Made by a program: the position numbers and the translations under genes | Part shown: positions 32,702 through 41,633 of the stretch, piece by piece | How the letters are laid out: every line of letters starts with the position of its first letter | Position numbering within the stretch: the first letter of the stretch is position 1 | The notes under the pieces: generated by a model | What the model saw: the letters and a program-made list of their open reading frames with translations, nothing else | What the model was told of the DNA's origin: nothing | Database searches by the model: none | Assembly: GCA_026981855.1 (NCBI GenBank) | Contig: JALSIB010000038.1 | Span: forward strand, 62,001-126,000 | DNA: 64,000 nt | From: Methylothermaceae bacterium | Lineage (GTDB): Bacteria > Pseudomonadota > Gammaproteobacteria > Methylococcales > Methylothermaceae | Direction of reading: 5' to 3'

Positions 32702-35479
32702 ATGGCTGCGAATCCCGAGTACATCAATGAATTGAAAACCATCACCTTCACCCTGGACGGCAGGGAAATGACCGCCTACGAGGGAGAGACCATTCTTCAG
32801 GCGGCCAGGCGACAGGGGATAGAGATTCCCCATTTGTGTTACAAGGATGGCATGCGCCCCGATGGCAATTGCCGCGCCTGCGTGGTGGAAATCGAGGGGG
32901 AGCGGGTGTTGGCGCCTTCCTGCTGCCGGACGCCCAAAGAGGGAATGCATGTCAAGGCGGCCAGCGAAAGGGCCGTCAAGTCGCAGAAAATGGTGTTGGA
33001 ACTGCTGCTGTCGGATATGCCGCAGCAGGGGCGATCCCCCTACCGGAACGACTCCGAACTGGATTACTGGGCCGACAAGCTGGAAGTGGGGTCGCCGCGT
33101 TATCCGTCGAGGCAGCAGCCCCAGGCGGACCTTTCCCATCCCGCGATGGCGGTGAACCTGGATGCCTGTATCCAGTGTACCCGTTGTGTCCGGGCCTGCC
33201 GCGAGGAACAGGCCAACGATGTGATCGGCTATGCCCTGCGGGGGGCGGCCGCCAAGATCGTCTTCGATATCGACGACCCCATGGGGGAGAGCACCTGCGT
33301 GGCTTGTGGTGAGTGTGTCCAGGCCTGTCCCACAGGCGCTTTGATGCCGGCGGGGGAGGTGGGAAAACTGCCGGTGGACAAGAAAGTCGAGTCCACCTGT
33401 CCCTATTGCGGGGTCGGTTGCCTTTTGACCTATCACGTGCAGGGCAACCGGATTCTCTATGTCGAGGGCCGGGACGGCGAGACCAATCACAACCGCTTGT
33501 GCGTCAAGGGCAGATTCGGCTTCGATTACGTCCATAATCGCTACCGTCTTACCAAGCCTTTGATCCGCAAGGAAGGGGTGGCGAAGACCACCGAGTTGCT
33601 CGCCCCCGAGGATCTACACCAGGTGTTCCGCGAGGCCAGCTGGGAAGAGGCGCTGGATCTGGCGGCGGGCGGTCTCAGGCGTATTCGCGACGAGAAAGGC
33701 CCCAAGGCCCTGGCGGGCTTCGGTTCCGCCAAGGGCAGCAACGAGGAGGCGTATCTGTTCCAGAAGCTGGTGCGCACCGGCTTCGGCAGCAACAACGTCG
33801 ATCACTGTACCCGTCTGTGTCACGCCTCGTCGGTGGTGGCGTTGCTCGAATGCATCGGCTCCGGTGCGGTCTCCAATCCTGTGGCCGACGTGATGAAGGC
33901 GGAGGTGATCTTCATCATCGGCTCCAACACCACCGTCAATCACCCGGTGGCCGCCACCTGGATCAAGAACGCGGTCCGTCAGGGGGCCAAACTGATCGTG
34001 GCCGACCCCATTCGCACCGAAATCTGCCGTTTCGCCACCCATTCGTTGCAATTCCGCCCCGATACCGATGTCGCACTGCTCAATGGCATCATGCATGTCA
34101 TCGTGGAAGAGGGCCTTTACGATCTCGAGTATATCGACAAGCACACGGAAGGCTTCGAAAATCTCAGGCATCACATCAAAAATTACATGCCGGAACGGGT
34201 GGCGCCCATCTGCGGTATCTCCGCCGATACCCTCCGCGAAGTGGCCCGTCTCTACGCCAAATCCAAGGCATCGATGATCTTGTGGGGGATGGGCGTCTCC
34301 CAGCATGTCCACGGCACCGACAATGCCCGTTGCCTGATTTCCCTGGCGTTGATGACCGGTCAGATCGGCCGGCCGGGAACCGGATTGCATCCGCTCCGGG
34401 GCCAGAACAACGTTCAGGGCGCATCCGATGTCGGGCTCATTCCCATGGTCTTTCCGGATTACCAACCGGTGGGGAACCACCGGGTGCGGGAGAAGTTCGA
34501 GCAATTGTGGGACGCGAAACTGGATCCTGAGCCCGGGTTGACGGTGGTCGAAGTGATTCACGCCATCGAGAAGGGTGAGATCCTGGGGATGTATGTCGAA
34601 GGGGAGAATCCGGCCATGTCGGATCCCAATGTGGCCCATGCCCGCGCCGCCCTGGCGAAACTCGATCATCTGGTGGTGCAGGACATCTTTCTCACCGAGA
34701 CTGCCGGCTTCGCCGATGTGGTGCTGCCGGCTTCGGCTTTCCCGGAAAAGACCGGCACGTTCACCAATACCGACCGGCGGGTTCAGCTGGGTCGTCAGGC
34801 CATCGATCCACCCGGGGAGGCGCGCCAGGACTGGTGGATCATCCAGGAAATCGCCCATCGTCTGGGGCTGAAGTGGCATTATCAGGGGCCGGCCGATATC
34901 TTCGCTGAGATGCGCCGGGCCATGCCCAGCATCGCCGGGATTACCTGGGAGAGGCTGGAGAAGGAGGATTCGGTGATCTATCCCTGTGAGAAGGAAGGCG
35001 ATCCCGGCGAGCCGGTCATCTTCACCGAGGGGTTCCCGACGCCAAGTGGCAAAGGTTTGTTCGTGCCCGCGGAGTTCACCCATGCCGCCGAGCTTCCGGA
35101 CGACGAATATCCGTTCGTGTTCATCACCGGCCGACAGCTGGAACATTGGCATACCGGGGCCATGACCCGCCACGCTTCAGTGCTCGATGCCATCGAACCG
35201 GAACCGGTGGTGCAGATCCATCCCCAGGATCTGGCCGATCTCGGAGCCCGGGCGGGGGATCTGATCACCCTGGAATCCCGGCGGGGCCGGGTGGTCGCCT
35301 ATGCCCGGCCGGATGTGGGGATGCAGCGGGGTACGGTCTTCATGGCGTTTTGCTATAACGAAGCGGCCGCCAATATTCTGACCAACGAGGCGCTCGATCC
35401 GGATGCCAAGATACCTGAATTCAAGTTCTGTGCCATCCGGGTTTCCCCGGGTGGTCAACCCGGTACCAGAATCCATTGA
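32702..35479 (+). CDS. fdsA: NAD-dependent formate dehydrogenase, catalytic alpha subunit
   Basis: Oxidises formate to CO2 at a molybdenum or tungsten bis-pterin centre; last step of methanol dissimilation. The 925-residue protein has an N-terminal [2Fe-2S] domain (ETILQAARRQGIEIPHLCYKDG, NCRAC, CCRTP), ferredoxin-type [4Fe-4S] motifs (CIQCTRCVRAC, CVACGECVQAC), the CPYCGVGC cluster at the start of the Mo/W domain, and metal ligand C373 next to H374 in TRLCHASS. The C-terminal pterin domain has TGRQLEHWHTGAMTRH. It resembles Fdh1A of Methylobacterium, a tungsten enzyme, but metal choice cannot be read here. FdsC/FdsD chaperones are not adjacent. GGAGG lies 8 bases before the ATG. Confidence 0.95.
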   Translation: MAANPEYINELKTITFTLDGREMTAYEGETILQAARRQGIEIPHLCYKDGMRPDGNCRACVVEIEGERVLAPSCCRTPKEGMHVKAASERAVKSQKMVLELLLSDMPQQGRSPYRNDSELDYWADKLEVGSPRYPSRQQPQADLSHPAMAVNLDACIQCTRCVRACREEQANDVIGYALRGAAAKIVFDIDDPMGESTCVACGECVQACPTGALMPAGEVGKLPVDKKVESTCPYCGVGCLLTYHVQGNRILYVEGRDGETNHNRLCVKGRFGFDYVHNRYRLTKPLIRKEGVAKTTELLAPEDLHQVFREASWEEALDLAAGGLRRIRDEKGPKALAGFGSAKGSNEEAYLFQKLVRTGFGSNNVDHCTRLCHASSVVALLECIGSGAVSNPVADVMKAEVIFIIGSNTTVNHPVAATWIKNAVRQGAKLIVADPIRTEICRFATHSLQFRPDTDVALLNGIMHVIVEEGLYDLEYIDKHTEGFENLRHHIKNYMPERVAPICGISADTLREVARLYAKSKASMILWGMGVSQHVHGTDNARCLISLALMTGQIGRPGTGLHPLRGQNNVQGASDVGLIPMVFPDYQPVGNHRVREKFEQLWDAKLDPEPGLTVVEVIHAIEKGEILGMYVEGENPAMSDPNVAHARAALAKLDHLVVQDIFLTETAGFADVVLPASAFPEKTGTFTNTDRRVQLGRQAIDPPGEARQDWWIIQEIAHRLGLKWHYQGPADIFAEMRRAMPSIAGITWERLEKEDSVIYPCEKEGDPGEPVIFTEGFPTPSGKGLFVPAEFTHAAELPDDEYPFVFITGRQLEHWHTGAMTRHASVLDAIEPEPVVQIHPQDLADLGARAGDLITLESRRGRVVAYARPDVGMQRGTVFMAFCYNEAAANILTNEALDPDAKIPEFKFCAIRVSPGGQPGTRIH

Positions 35480-35494
35480 ATTGCAGCCGATCTA

Positions 35495-35523
35495 TTGACT
35501 TTTGCGGCCAAATACTTCAATTT
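35495..35523 (+). promoter_or_regulatory. Possible xoxF promoter
   Basis: TTGACT at 35495-35500 is a good -35; the sequence at 17 bases spacing (CAATTT) is a poor -10. It lies about 90 bases upstream of the xoxF ATG, after the fdsA stop, suggesting xoxF has its own, perhaps activated, promoter. Confidence 0.35.
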
Positions 35524-35538
35524 ACGCCTTCAAGGAAC

Positions 35539-35559
35539 GGTCGGGAAATTTTCCCGACC
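35539..35559 (+). promoter_or_regulatory. Perfect palindrome in the xoxF leader
   Basis: GGTCGGGAAA and TTTCCCGACC flank a single T, a 21-base perfect inverted repeat 54-74 bases before the xoxF ATG. A T7 run follows about 10 bases later. It could be a regulator-binding site, an attenuator hairpin, or the terminator of fdsA; the gap between stem and T run argues against a simple terminator. Confidence 0.5.
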
Positions 35560-35612
35560 GGCCGAACGATTTTTTTGACCCTACCACTCCAAATAACAAA
35601 GAGGAGGCTCTT

Positions 35613-37454
35613 ATGAAGAAACCCTTGAAAAACGGCCTGATCGCAACTGCTGTCGCGGCTGCGTTGGTGGCCGGTGGGGCCCAGGCGAACGACGAAGTCA
35701 TCAAGCTGTCCAAGAACCCGGCCAACTGGGCCACGTGGGGGGGGAACTATTGGGGAACCCGCTACAGCGAGCTGGACCAGATCAACAACCGGAACGCATC
35801 CAAGCTGCAGCCGGCATGGACATTCTCCACCGGTGTGTTGAAAGGTCACGAAGGTGGGCCCTTGTTCATCAATGGCACCATCTACATTCACACCCCGTTC
35901 CCCAACAAAGTCATCGCGATGGATCCCAAGACCCAGAGCATCATCTGGCAGTACATTCCCACGCAGGACGCCGACGAGACCGTTCCGGTGATGTGCTGTG
36001 ACGTGGTCAATCGCGGTCTGGCCTATGGCGATGGCAAGATCATCGTGCAACAGGCCGACACGACGTTGACCGCTCTGGACGCCAAGACCGGCAAGGTGGT
36101 CTGGCAGACCAAGAACGGCGATCCCAAACTGGGCATGACCAACACCAACGCACCGCTGGTGGTCAAGGACAAGGTTCTGACCGGCATTTCCGGTGGGGAA
36201 TTCGGCGTGCGTGGTTTCATCGCCGCCTACAACCTGAAGGACGGCAAGCTGGCCTGGAAGAAGTACAGCACCGGACCCGATGATGAAGTTGGCCTGGATC
36301 CGAAGAAGACCATGACCTGGATGGGCAAGGACAAGGGCCTGCAGCCGGTTGGGAAGGATTCCTCCCTCAAGACCTGGGAAGGCGATCAGTGGAAGATTGG
36401 TGGCGGGACCACCTGGGGCTGGTACAGCTACGATCCTCAGCTCAACCTGATCTACTACGGATCGGGTAATCCCGGTACCTGGAATCCGGTGCAACGCCCC
36501 GGAGACAACAAGTGGTCCATGACCATCTGGGCCCGTGACGCCGACACCGGTGTCGCCAAGTGGGTCTATCAGATGACGCCCCACGACGAGTGGGATTTTG
36601 ACGGCATCAACGAAATGGTGCTTGCCGATCAGAAGATCAAGGGCAAGATGCGCAAGACCCTGGTCCATTTCGACCGTAACGGTTTCGCCTACACCCTCGA
36701 CCGGGTGACCGGTGAGTTGCTGGTGGCGGAAAAGTATGACAAGTCCGTCAACTGGGCCAAGTATGTCGACATGAAGACCGGCCGCCCGGTGGTCGATCCC
36801 AAGTACAGCACCGAGGAGAACGGTGAGGACGTCACCACCGAAGACGTCTGTCCGGCCGCGCTCGGTTCCAAGAACCAGGGGCCTGTGGCTTACTCGCCGC
36901 GTACCGGTCTGTTCTACGTCAACGGTAACCATCTGTGCATGACCTATGAGCCCTTCGAAGTGGAATACACGCCGGGTCAGCCTTATGTGGGCGCCACCCT
37001 GACGATGTTCCCGGCCGGCCGGGACGTCAAGACCGGAAAGAAGAACGGCTCCAGCAACCTGGGTGTCTTCACCGCCTGGGATGCCAAGACCGGCAAGATC
37101 GTCTGGTCCTATGACGAGCCGTTCTCGGTCTGGAGCGGTGTGCTGGCCACCAAGGGTGACATCGTGGTCCACGGTACCCTGGAAGGCTATCTGAAGGTGC
37201 GTGACGCCAAGACGGGTAAGGAACTGTACCGGTTCAAGACCCCCTCCGGCATCATCGGCAACCCCAACACCTGGATGTTCGATGGCAAACAGTACATCGG
37301 CGTGCTTTCCGGCCTGGGTGGCTGGGCCGGCATCGGCATGGCCGCGGGCCTCGAGGGTGAAACCGAAGGTCTGGGTGCTGTGGGTGCCTACCGTTCCCTG
37401 GACAAGGTCACCCAGTTGGGTGGCGTCCTGAGCGTCTTCACTCTGGGGCGTTGA
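35613..37454 (+). CDS. xoxF: Lanthanide-dependent PQQ methanol dehydrogenase XoxF
   Basis: Periplasmic quinoprotein oxidising methanol with PQQ and a rare-earth ion. The 613-residue precursor has a Sec signal ([20 protein letters not shown], cleavage after AQA), the vicinal disulfide C128-C129 (VMCCD), W-motif propeller blades ([22 protein letters not shown]) and the diagnostic stretch DEWDFDG: catalytic D328 and, two residues on, D330, which coordinates the lanthanide and is alanine in the calcium enzyme MxaF. GAGGAGG lies 5 bases before the ATG. The partner genes xoxG (cytochrome c) and xoxJ are not adjacent. A strong terminator follows, so xoxF is probably expressed alone. Confidence 0.97.
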   Translation: MKKPLKNGLIATAVAAALVAGGAQANDEVIKLSKNPANWATWGGNYWGTRYSELDQINNRNASKLQPAWTFSTGVLKGHEGGPLFINGTIYIHTPFPNKVIAMDPKTQSIIWQYIPTQDADETVPVMCCDVVNRGLAYGDGKIIVQQADTTLTALDAKTGKVVWQTKNGDPKLGMTNTNAPLVVKDKVLTGISGGEFGVRGFIAAYNLKDGKLAWKKYSTGPDDEVGLDPKKTMTWMGKDKGLQPVGKDSSLKTWEGDQWKIGGGTTWGWYSYDPQLNLIYYGSGNPGTWNPVQRPGDNKWSMTIWARDADTGVAKWVYQMTPHDEWDFDGINEMVLADQKIKGKMRKTLVHFDRNGFAYTLDRVTGELLVAEKYDKSVNWAKYVDMKTGRPVVDPKYSTEENGEDVTTEDVCPAALGSKNQGPVAYSPRTGLFYVNGNHLCMTYEPFEVEYTPGQPYVGATLTMFPAGRDVKTGKKNGSSNLGVFTAWDAKTGKIVWSYDEPFSVWSGVLATKGDIVVHGTLEGYLKVRDAKTGKELYRFKTPSGIIGNPNTWMFDGKQYIGVLSGLGGWAGIGMAAGLEGETEGLGAVGAYRSLDKVTQLGGVLSVFTLGR

Positions 37455-37490
37455 CAGGAACGATCGCAACGATCTGAAGACCTTTGAAAG

Positions 37491-37529
37491 AACCCCGGTC
37501 GGGCGTGAGTCCGGCCGGGGTTTTGTTTT
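37491..37529 (+). terminator. Strong Rho-independent terminator of xoxF
   Basis: AACCCCGGTCGG (37491-37502) pairs with CCGGCCGGGGTT (37511-37522), 12 pairs with one wobble, around an eight-base loop, followed by TTGTTTTAT. It lies 37 bases after the xoxF stop. Confidence 0.88.
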
Positions 37530-37564
37530 ATACTGGACTCTGAATCAACGTCGAAGGGAGTCTT

Positions 37565-38452
37565 GTGGAGGAAATAGCCAGATTCATCATGGCCAGCCGC
37601 TGGCGCGCCATCGGGCTGACTGCATTGTTCACTATTTTGGGCGTCTATTTCATTCCGGTTTCCATTCTCACCGGGGCGATCATAGGATTAGTCGCCTTGC
37701 GCCGGGGCCCTTGGGCAGGCGGGGTCATCATCGTGGGCGCGGGCTTGATCAGTTGGCTGATTTTCTCCCTGTTGCCGCCCAGGCCCGGGTTTCCCTTTCC
37801 GCTTTCGTATGCCCTGTGGCCGCCGGTCCTGCTGGGCGCCATGGTGCTGCGCCGGACTTTCTCCCAGGGGATGATGCTGATGGGGGTGGGCGGCTGGCTG
37901 ATGCTCTACGTATTGGTCATGCACGGGGTCACCGGAGATGTGGTGGCCTTCTGGAAAGGATGGCTGGATCACGCGGTCGTCAATGTCAAAGGCGCCACGG
38001 TCGCCGGTTTCGAAGAGGAAGGGACGCTGAGGCTGATCAACGGCCTGGTCGCCCTGATATATGGTCTGGGAATCGTGACTGCCCTGTTGCTGGCCAGGTG
38101 GTGGCAGGCCATTCTGTATAACCCGGGTGGCTTTGCCGCCGAATTCCGGCGGCTCCAGCTGCCGCGATGGCTGATCGCGGTGGCGGTGGGAATTGTATGG
38201 CTGGCCGGTACCTGGGACAAGGTTCTGATGGTCGATCTGATGGTCGCGGCGATGGTCGTGTACCTGTTTCAGGGGTTGGCGGTGGTGCATTTTCTGGTCC
38301 TGCGCTTCAGTGGCAGCTGGTTTTGGCTGGTTCCTGTTTACGGGTTGTTGTTGATGTTGCCCCAGTTTTCCCTGATGGCGGCCGCTTTTCTGGGGGCGAT
38401 GGACAGCCTGGCCGATTTTCGTGGACTGAGAGCGAGGGACAGGCCGTCATGA
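37565..38452 (+). CDS. Polytopic membrane protein, DUF2232-like
   Basis: A 295-residue integral membrane protein with about eight hydrophobic segments spread along its length (for example ALFTILGVYFIPVSILTG, GGVIIVGAGLISWLIFSLL, GMMLMGVGGWLMLYVLVM, WLIAVAVGIVWLAGTW, WFWLVPVYGLLLMLPQFSLM). Topology and sequence resemble DUF2232/YybS-type proteins, but the match is by general pattern. The start is a GTG with AAGGGAG 4 bases upstream. It overlaps the rhomboid gene by ATGA, so the two are co-translated. Function unknown. Confidence 0.7.
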   Translation: MEEIARFIMASRWRAIGLTALFTILGVYFIPVSILTGAIIGLVALRRGPWAGGVIIVGAGLISWLIFSLLPPRPGFPFPLSYALWPPVLLGAMVLRRTFSQGMMLMGVGGWLMLYVLVMHGVTGDVVAFWKGWLDHAVVNVKGATVAGFEEEGTLRLINGLVALIYGLGIVTALLLARWWQAILYNPGGFAAEFRRLQLPRWLIAVAVGIVWLAGTWDKVLMVDLMVAAMVVYLFQGLAVVHFLVLRFSGSWFWLVPVYGLLLMLPQFSLMAAAFLGAMDSLADFRGLRARDRPS

Positions 38453-39138
38453 TTCCTTTCCAGGATACGGCACCCTGTCGGCGCACCCCTTGGGTGACAT
38501 GGTGCCTGATGGGAATCAACGTTCTCCTGTTCCTTTTCCTCTGGTGGCTGCCCGACGAACTTCGAACCGCCATCTTCTATCATTATGGGTTGGTGCCCGC
38601 GCGTTATGTCCATCCCGACTGGGCGCTGCGGGTGGGGCTGAATCCCAGCGACTATCTGCCTTTCGTCACCAATCTTTTTCTCCATGGCGGGTGGCTGCAT
38701 ATTCTGTTCAATATCTGGTTGCTCTGGATCTTCGGGGACAATGTCGAAGACCGGATGGGGTCTGGGCGTTTTCTGGTATTCTTTCTGCTGTGCGGGGTGC
38801 TGGCGAACGGGGTGCATGTGGCCATCAACCGGGATGCCATCACAGCGGCGGTGGGCGCGTCGGGAGCGATCGCCGGCGTGCTGGCGGCCTATTTCTATTT
38901 GTTTCCCTATGCCCGGGTTATCGTCTGGATCTTCCCTTTTCCCTTGTTCGTGCCCGTGCCTGCCATCGCCTTTCTGGGGCTTTGGGTGATCATTCAGGCC
39001 TACAAGGCCACCACTGCCATGGCGACGCAACAACCCTTCGCCGATGTGGCGTGGTGGGGTCACCTGGGCGGGTTCGCGGCGGGATTCCTGTTGTTCCGTT
39101 TTTTTGTGCCCAAAGATGAAACCAGAACTCAGGGCTGA
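38449..39138 (+). CDS. Rhomboid family intramembrane serine protease
   Basis: Intramembrane protease of 229 residues with six or seven membrane segments. The catalytic dyad is visible: S138 in GASGAIAG and H205 in WWGHLGGF. The oxyanion/loop motif HGGWLHILFNIWLLWIFGDNVEDRMG precedes it. This type (rhomboid with extended loop between segments) is common in proteobacteria; substrates are unknown. Starts inside the stop of the preceding membrane protein and its last 23 bases overlap glcD. Confidence 0.93.
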   Translation: MIPFQDTAPCRRTPWVTWCLMGINVLLFLFLWWLPDELRTAIFYHYGLVPARYVHPDWALRVGLNPSDYLPFVTNLFLHGGWLHILFNIWLLWIFGDNVEDRMGSGRFLVFFLLCGVLANGVHVAINRDAITAAVGASGAIAGVLAAYFYLFPYARVIVWIFPFPLFVPVPAIAFLGLWVIIQAYKATTAMATQQPFADVAWWGHLGGFAAGFLLFRFFVPKDETRTQG

Positions 39139-40576
39139 GCTGATCCGCTCACTGACCCGCTTTATCCCGGCCGATGCCATCCTGAGTACCGAGGAAGAGC
39201 GCAAACCCTATGAATGCGATGGATTGACCGCCTACCGCCAACTCCCGGGGCTGGTGGTCTTGCCGGAGGATCTGGCGCAACTGAAGGGGCTGGTGGAAGT
39301 CTGCCGGGAAAGGGAGGTGCCTCTGGTGATGCGGGGGGCGGGGACGGGATTGTCCGGCGGGGCATTGCCGCTTGCAGACGGTGTCCTGGTGAGTCTGGCG
39401 CGCTGGAACCGGATTCTGGAGCTGGATGCTGTCAACCGTATCGCCCGCGTTCAGCCGGGGGTGAGGAATCTTGCGATCACCGAGGCCGCCAGGCCGTTTG
39501 GTCTGTACTATGCGCCCGATCCATCCTCTCAGATCGCCTGCAGCATCGGCGGCAACGTTTGCGAGAACGCCGGGGGGATTCATTGCCTGAAATATGGCCT
39601 GACGGTCAACAACGTCCAGGGAATCAGGATATTGACCCTTTCTGGGGATGAAGTCGAGCTGGGCGGGAGCGGCTATGACGGCCCGGGCTATGATTTGCTG
39701 GCGCTGCTGCATGGTTCCGAAGGCCTGCTTGGCATCGTGACGGAAGTGACGGTACGGTTGCTGCCCCTCCCCGAAGAGACCCGGACGTTGATGGCCGCCT
39801 TTCCCTCCGTGGGGGGGGCGGCCGCCGCGGTGGCCGCGGTGATTCGCGAGGGACTCGTTCCCGCGGCGATGGAAATGATGGACCGCCCCGCGATCGAGGC
39901 GGTGGAAGACTATCTGCACGCGGGTTATCCCAGATCCGCCGGGGCTTTGATCATTTGCGACTTCGACGGACCGGCGGTGCAAGTCGGCGAAGAACTGGCC
40001 AAGGCCGGACGGGTGATGAAACAGGAGGGGGCGGAGGAAGTCAAGGTGGCCGCCGATGCTTCCGAGCGGCTGCGTTTGTGGGCCGGACGCAAGTCCGCCT
40101 TTCCGGCCATTGGCAGGCTGACGCCCGACTACTATTGCATGGATGGTACCATTCCCCGCCACCGCATCGCTGAGGTATTGGCTGGTATCGCCGACCTGGC
40201 CGGCTGTTATGGCTTGAGGGTGGCCAACGTGTTTCATGCCGGAGACGGCAATATCCACCCCTTGATCATGTACGATTCGTCCGCCGGCGAACTGGAACGG
40301 GTCGAGGCCCTTGGGCGCGAGATCCTCGAATTGTGTATCGGGGTGGGTGGAACGATCACCGGCGAACATGGTGTGGGAGTGGAAAAGCTCGACAGTATGT
40401 GTCAGCAGTTTGGTAGGGGAGAGTTGAAGCTGTTTCACGACGTCAAGCATGCCTTCGATCCGGGGGGGCTGCTCAATCCCGGAAAGGCCGTTCCGACGCT
40501 CTCCCGCTGCGCCGAGCTGGGCGGTATGCATGTCCATGAGGGGCGATTGCCTCATCCTGAATTGGAGCGTTTCTGA
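39116..40576 (+). CDS. glcD: Glycolate oxidase FAD-binding subunit GlcD
   Basis: FAD-linked subunit of membrane-associated glycolate dehydrogenase, which converts glycolate to glyoxylate. The 486-residue protein has the VAO-type FAD domain (LVMRGAGTGLSGGALPLADGV, PDPSSQIACSIGGNVCENAGG) and a C-terminal FAD-oxidase domain with VFHAGDGNIHPLI, GTITGEHGVGVEK and FDPGGLLNPGK. The ATG at 39116 overlaps the rhomboid gene by 23 bases. It heads a glcDEF unit with one-base gaps or overlaps. In methanotrophs the pathway would salvage glycolate, for example from phosphoglycolate if RuBisCO is present. Confidence 0.95.
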   Translation: MKPELRAELIRSLTRFIPADAILSTEEERKPYECDGLTAYRQLPGLVVLPEDLAQLKGLVEVCREREVPLVMRGAGTGLSGGALPLADGVLVSLARWNRILELDAVNRIARVQPGVRNLAITEAARPFGLYYAPDPSSQIACSIGGNVCENAGGIHCLKYGLTVNNVQGIRILTLSGDEVELGGSGYDGPGYDLLALLHGSEGLLGIVTEVTVRLLPLPEETRTLMAAFPSVGGAAAAVAAVIREGLVPAAMEMMDRPAIEAVEDYLHAGYPRSAGALIICDFDGPAVQVGEELAKAGRVMKQEGAEEVKVAADASERLRLWAGRKSAFPAIGRLTPDYYCMDGTIPRHRIAEVLAGIADLAGCYGLRVANVFHAGDGNIHPLIMYDSSAGELERVEALGREILELCIGVGGTITGEHGVGVEKLDSMCQQFGRGELKLFHDVKHAFDPGGLLNPGKAVPTLSRCAELGGMHVHEGRLPHPELERF

Positions 40577-40577
40577 A

Positions 40578-41633
40578 ATGGATCTGAGCGAAACATTACG
40601 CCGGAAGGTGGAAGCGGCCATTGCCGAAAAACGGCCGTTGAAGATCCTCGGTGGAGGCAGCAAGGCATTCTACGGGCGGGAAACCCGGGGGGCGCCATTG
40701 GAAACCGGTTCGCATCGCGGCATCGTGGATTATGTGCCCAGCGAACTGGTGGTGACGGTTCGTTCCGGCACCCCGCTGGTGGAATTGGAGCAGGCCCTGG
40801 CCGCCGAAGGGCAGATGCTGGGGTTCGAGCCTCCTCACTTTGGCCCCGCCACGGTTGGCGGGATGATCGCCGCCGGCTTGTCGGGACCCAGGCGGCCGTT
40901 CACCGGGGCCGTGCGTGATTTCATTCTGGGGGTGAAGCTCCTCAGCGGAAGAGGTGAAATCCTCACCTTCGGCGGCCAGGTGATGAAGAACGTGGCGGGG
41001 TTCGACCTGTCCCGCATGATGGCCGGTTCTCTCGGAACTCTTGGGGTGATGCTCGAAGTCTCGCTCAAGGTGCTGCCCCGGCCGGAAATGGAAGTGACGG
41101 TTCGCCAGGAGATCAGCCCGGAGCGCAGTCTGGAAACGATGGCCCGGATCATGGGAAAATCCCTGCCGGTGAGCGCCCTGGCCTATGAAGAACCCTTTCT
41201 GACCATCCGCCTGAGCGGCTTGGAGGCCGCGGTGGCCGGGGCGGCCGCGCGATTGGGGGGCGATCTGCTTTCTGAAGGTGAACGCTATTGGCTCGAATTG
41301 AGGGAGCAGCGCGCGCCTTTCTTTACCGAGGGAGAATCGGACCTGTGGCGGTTGGCGGTGGCGCCTGCCGCCCCCTTGGCGGATATTCCCGGACGTTGGC
41401 TGCTCGACTGGGGGGGCGCCCAGCGCTGGCTCAGAACCAGCGCCACCGCAGGGGAGGTCTTTGCCGCCGCGCGGGTGGCGGGAGGGCATGCCACCTTGTT
41501 CCGGACTTCGGGAGAACGCGGCCAGGTCTTTCAGCCCTTGCCTCCGGAACTGGCCAGGCTCCACCATGCGCTCAAGCGGGCTTTCGACCCCCATCGTCTT
41601 TTCAATCCCGGCCGCATGTACGAGGATCTGTGA
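40578..41633 (+). CDS. glcE: Glycolate oxidase FAD-binding subunit GlcE
   Basis: Second flavin-domain subunit of glycolate dehydrogenase, 351 residues. It shows the shorter VAO FAD domain (PLKILGGGSKAFYGR, LVVTVRSGTPLVELEQALAAEGQMLGFEPPHFG, ATVGGMIAAGLSGPRRP, GSLGTLGVM) and ends with HALKRAFDPHRLFNPGRM. The ATG at 40578 is one base after the glcD stop and its TGA overlaps the glcF ATG. GlcE is needed with GlcD and GlcF for activity. Confidence 0.94.
   Translation: MDLSETLRRKVEAAIAEKRPLKILGGGSKAFYGRETRGAPLETGSHRGIVDYVPSELVVTVRSGTPLVELEQALAAEGQMLGFEPPHFGPATVGGMIAAGLSGPRRPFTGAVRDFILGVKLLSGRGEILTFGGQVMKNVAGFDLSRMMAGSLGTLGVMLEVSLKVLPRPEMEVTVRQEISPERSLETMARIMGKSLPVSALAYEEPFLTIRLSGLEAAVAGAAARLGGDLLSEGERYWLELREQRAPFFTEGESDLWRLAVAPAAPLADIPGRWLLDWGGAQRWLRTSATAGEVFAAARVAGGHATLFRTSGERGQVFQPLPPELARLHHALKRAFDPHRLFNPGRMYEDL

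Noticed and set aside
31184-33535. 783-codon antisense frame opposite fdsB/fdsA
   Set aside because: No recognisable domain, no ribosome-binding site, and it mirrors conserved Fe-S and flavin motifs on the plus strand.
35517-37469. 650-codon antisense frame opposite xoxF
   Set aside because: xoxF is unambiguous; the opposite frame has no family features and starts in the xoxF terminator region.
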